Shown: positions 61,926 to 64,000 of the stretch, one piece after another
Position numbering within the stretch: the stretch's first letter is position 1
Layout: the number at the start of each line of letters is the position of its first letter
Assembly: GCF_954871325.1 (NCBI RefSeq)
Contig: NC_088777.1
Coordinates: forward strand, 35,255,366 to 35,319,365
Direction: 5' to 3'
Length of the DNA: 64,000 bases
Source: Gordionus sp. m RMFG-2023
Lineage: Eukaryota; Nematomorpha; Gordioida; Chordodea; Parachordodidae
Notes under the pieces: model-generated
What the model was told of the DNA's origin: nothing
Databases searched by the model: none
The model's input: only the letters and a program-made list of their open reading frames with translations
Translations under genes and position numbers: made by a program

Positions 61926-62399
61926 TTCAATATATTATAATGATCAGTTATAGTTTATATTCAATTCAATTGTAATTCTAAAAGTATATAAAATATTTTT
62001 ATTGAAAAATCACTTATTTATATAATAAGTAATAACATTAATCTATTAACATAATAAGTAATAAACAAATATATTATAAAATTTGAAATAAATATTTAAA
62101 TTAATATATCGAAGATTTCTTTTTAGAAATACCAAAATTTCCAATTTATCAGAGGCCAGTCTGCGGTGATGGGGACTATATCACTAGCTTAACTAAAAAC
62201 AGATTCTGAAGAGATTATTGCACTTTTATAAACAGAATGCAAAAAAAATAACAATATGGCAGAATGTTAACTAATTATTACTATTAAAAAAATTAAACAT
62301 AAAAATGGATTTCGATTTTATTTATGAAAATAAATGGTTTTTAGATATAACTTTTTTTTTAAATTTTATAATATTTTATTTTTGTTAAAAACGCTATTT

Positions 62400-63470
62400 T
62401 GTATATTGCAACTGAATATTAACTGCATGAAGTAGATTTCCTACATGTGAAACTTATCCCAAATAATCTTCTGACATTTCATCTTCAGAAAAAATTTCCA
62501 AAATTTTAGGACAGCTTTTAAAATTTTTATTTAAGGGGTTCGTAAAATTAAAATTTTAAAATTTTATCGATGGCAGGTATTAATGATAACCCGAGGAAAT
62601 TTTTTTTACAATTTCATTGAAATGCCCTTATTCTTGTTGAAATAGCGAAGGATCAAGGAAAATGTTTTAATATTTCCCCTTATTATATGCATCTATTAAA
62701 ATTGCATATGGATTCCCATCTTTTAAATAGTTTAATATTGACCTCTTGGATTCAGGTCCTAAAACATTTGTGATAGCCTTGCTCATTTTAGTTCTGCCAC
62801 AAGTAAAGTTTACACTTATATTGTAGTCGTTAAATATTATGGGGAAAAGATTCGACCCACATTGTGATGATAGATATCTCTGTGAATGTTGAACTAAATG
62901 ATATGTGTATACAATTTCCTCAATTGTAGTTGCATCTGTATTATTTATTGTTTTTGGAGGATATTTTTGTATTGCAATCGATGTTGATATACTGCCCTGT
63001 ACTGTACTGACTTATGCTTTAATGATTTTTGATGCCGCAAAATGTCATATTTTCCCCCACTGTTGTATTTAAATACTGTAAAGCATATTTTACAATTGGC
63101 ATGGCTCTCAGTTAACTTCATCAACCAAATAAATTTACGCTCCCATAATTTGTTATATTTACAAGAATATTTTCTTTTCTTTTTCCCATCTATATCATTC
63201 TTCCAGGATTCTAAAGTATAAAAATATAAAAAGATAATCAATTGTTTGGATATTTAAAACAAAAATTATTGTCAATATGCTATTTTATTTAAAAAATGAT
63301 TTATATGAACTAAAAACATATCCTAATCTTTGTATGCTTATTAGAAATCTATACTATTTTCAGAAAAATTATCAGTTTCATCCGAATCTGATATCGATGG
63401 CGAATATGTCGGTGATTTACGCTTTTCAGCTTCTATTCCATTATAATTATTTTAAAATGTAAATTTAGAA
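62400..63470 (-). pseudogene. hAT transposase of the zinc-finger/DUF4371 type
   Basis: From the right: a short acidic segment (S-P-S-I-S-D-S-D-E-T-D, near 63385); a zinc-finger segment inside the 98-residue open frame 62945-63241 with W-E-R-K-F-I-W-L, C-K-I-C-F, then D-I-L-R-H-Q-K-S-L-K-H-K (C-x2-C...H-x5-H, the TTF/BED-like finger); and further left H-S-Q-R-Y-L-S-S-Q-C, F-T-C-G-R-T-K-M-S-K-A-I and Y-A-I-L-I-D-A-Y-N-K-G (62680-62900). The last carries the first catalytic Asp. The finger and this block are relatively well kept, with breaks further left. The later catalytic and dimerisation regions are not seen. Confidence 0.82.
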
Positions 63471-63854
63471 TATTTGTCATTAATTTTAAAAGGTTATTTC
63501 TTAATTAGTAAAGATATATAAAAAAATATTTTTTAAATGCTAAACAATTTTCAGATAAATACTGTACATTACAATTAGTTAAAATGACAGTTTAATTTTT
63601 TTTACTGATTAATAATATATAAATACTGCCCAATATTATAATTTAAAAAAAATAATTAAACATAATAATAGAAATTTATACTATGAGCAATTTTAAAAAA
63701 TAATTTCTAACTAAATAACAAAACAGTATAATAGAAATTTATACCCTGAGCGGTTTATAAAGATTTTCTGAACCTGCTGTTGTAGTAAAAGTGTTAATAA
63801 ATGATAGTAACTGTGATGTTGCTTTTTGGACAACAAAACATGTATAATTTAATT

Positions 63855-64000
63855 AAATATATAGATATAAAAATTATTTTCAATAAAAACTGCAATCTTA
63901 TAACATTTTTGATATTTTATTTGATTAGTTTAAGAATATTTGTACTTCTTAACATAACATCCATTAATTCTCATATTATATACAGCAAATACAAAAAAAA
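63855..64000. repeat. Inverted partner of 60833-60980, cut by window edge
   Basis: Reverse match to the segment next to the MULE. The repeat probably continues beyond the window. Confidence 0.85.

Larger units (their letters stand above)
60020..64000 (-). mobile_element. hAT element (cut by window edge) containing a nested MULE
   Basis: The left end, cagggttgccatg (60021), is a hAT-type terminus matching the one at 12972 in reverse. The coding remains lie on the - strand at 62400-63470. The right end lies beyond 64000. Inside it is a MULE (60987-61925) that holds a MITE (61756-61880). An inverted pair of ~145 bp (60833-60980 and 63855-64000) also lies within these bounds. Confidence 0.6.

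Overview
This is an AT-rich stretch of animal nuclear genome, most likely from an arthropod. It holds one well-supported host gene and a dense layering of transposable-element (TE) remains. The gene, on the + strand from about 31.5 to 55.7 kb, encodes an alpha-type nicotinic acetylcholine receptor (nAChR) subunit. I reconstructed it as 11 exons whose phases fit together into a 591-residue protein. Its closest remembered resemblance is to arthropod alpha subunits, but it has a long insertion in the loop F region that the insect subunits I know lack, so a non-insect arthropod such as a crustacean is possible. The species cannot be read from the sequence.

Layout. 0-1.1 kb: 3' part of a Ty3/Gypsy-type pol gene cut by the window edge. 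1.1-2.6 kb: AT-rich sequence with small tandem repeats. 2.6-4.0 kb: decayed pogo/Tigger transposon. 4.1-10.7 kb: three decayed copies of one LINE family (two on -, one on +) and a hAT fragment. 10.9-12.6 kb: a small GC-richer island, a hAT BED-finger fragment and a short tandem duplication. 13.4-15.9 kb: a fold-back element with inverted arrays of a ~118-bp repeat. 17.6-22.4 kb: a nest of hAT remains, including a hAT insertion with perfect 8-bp target duplications and a giant palindrome. 22.4-31.5 kb: mostly simple AT-rich DNA with a purine minisatellite, a probable Helitron end, a ~600-bp tandem duplication and two tRNA-derived SINEs.

31.5-55.7 kb: the nAChR gene. Its short introns look free of TEs, while the long ones have been invaded: intron 3 holds an element with ~600-bp inverted ends, a SINE, a Helitron end and small MITEs; intron 5 holds a MULE; intron 8 holds three hAT remnants; intron 9 holds a MITE. 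55.9-64 kb: a G-rich 57.2-kb minisatellite, a G-run tract with an ~80-bp tandem repeat, and a - strand hAT element (zinc finger plus catalytic part) into which a MULE is inserted. That MULE in turn carries a small hAT MITE with perfect target duplications.

The gene's product would be one subunit of a pentameric acetylcholine-gated cation channel in the plasma membrane of neurons or muscle. Nothing else here appears to be a working host gene. The most notable points are the receptor's loop F insertion, an arginine in its loop D at the position known from insect beta1, an intron 1 that stays open in frame, the three-level nested insertion at 60-64 kb, and the matched filled and empty hAT sites at 17.7 and 46.9 kb.
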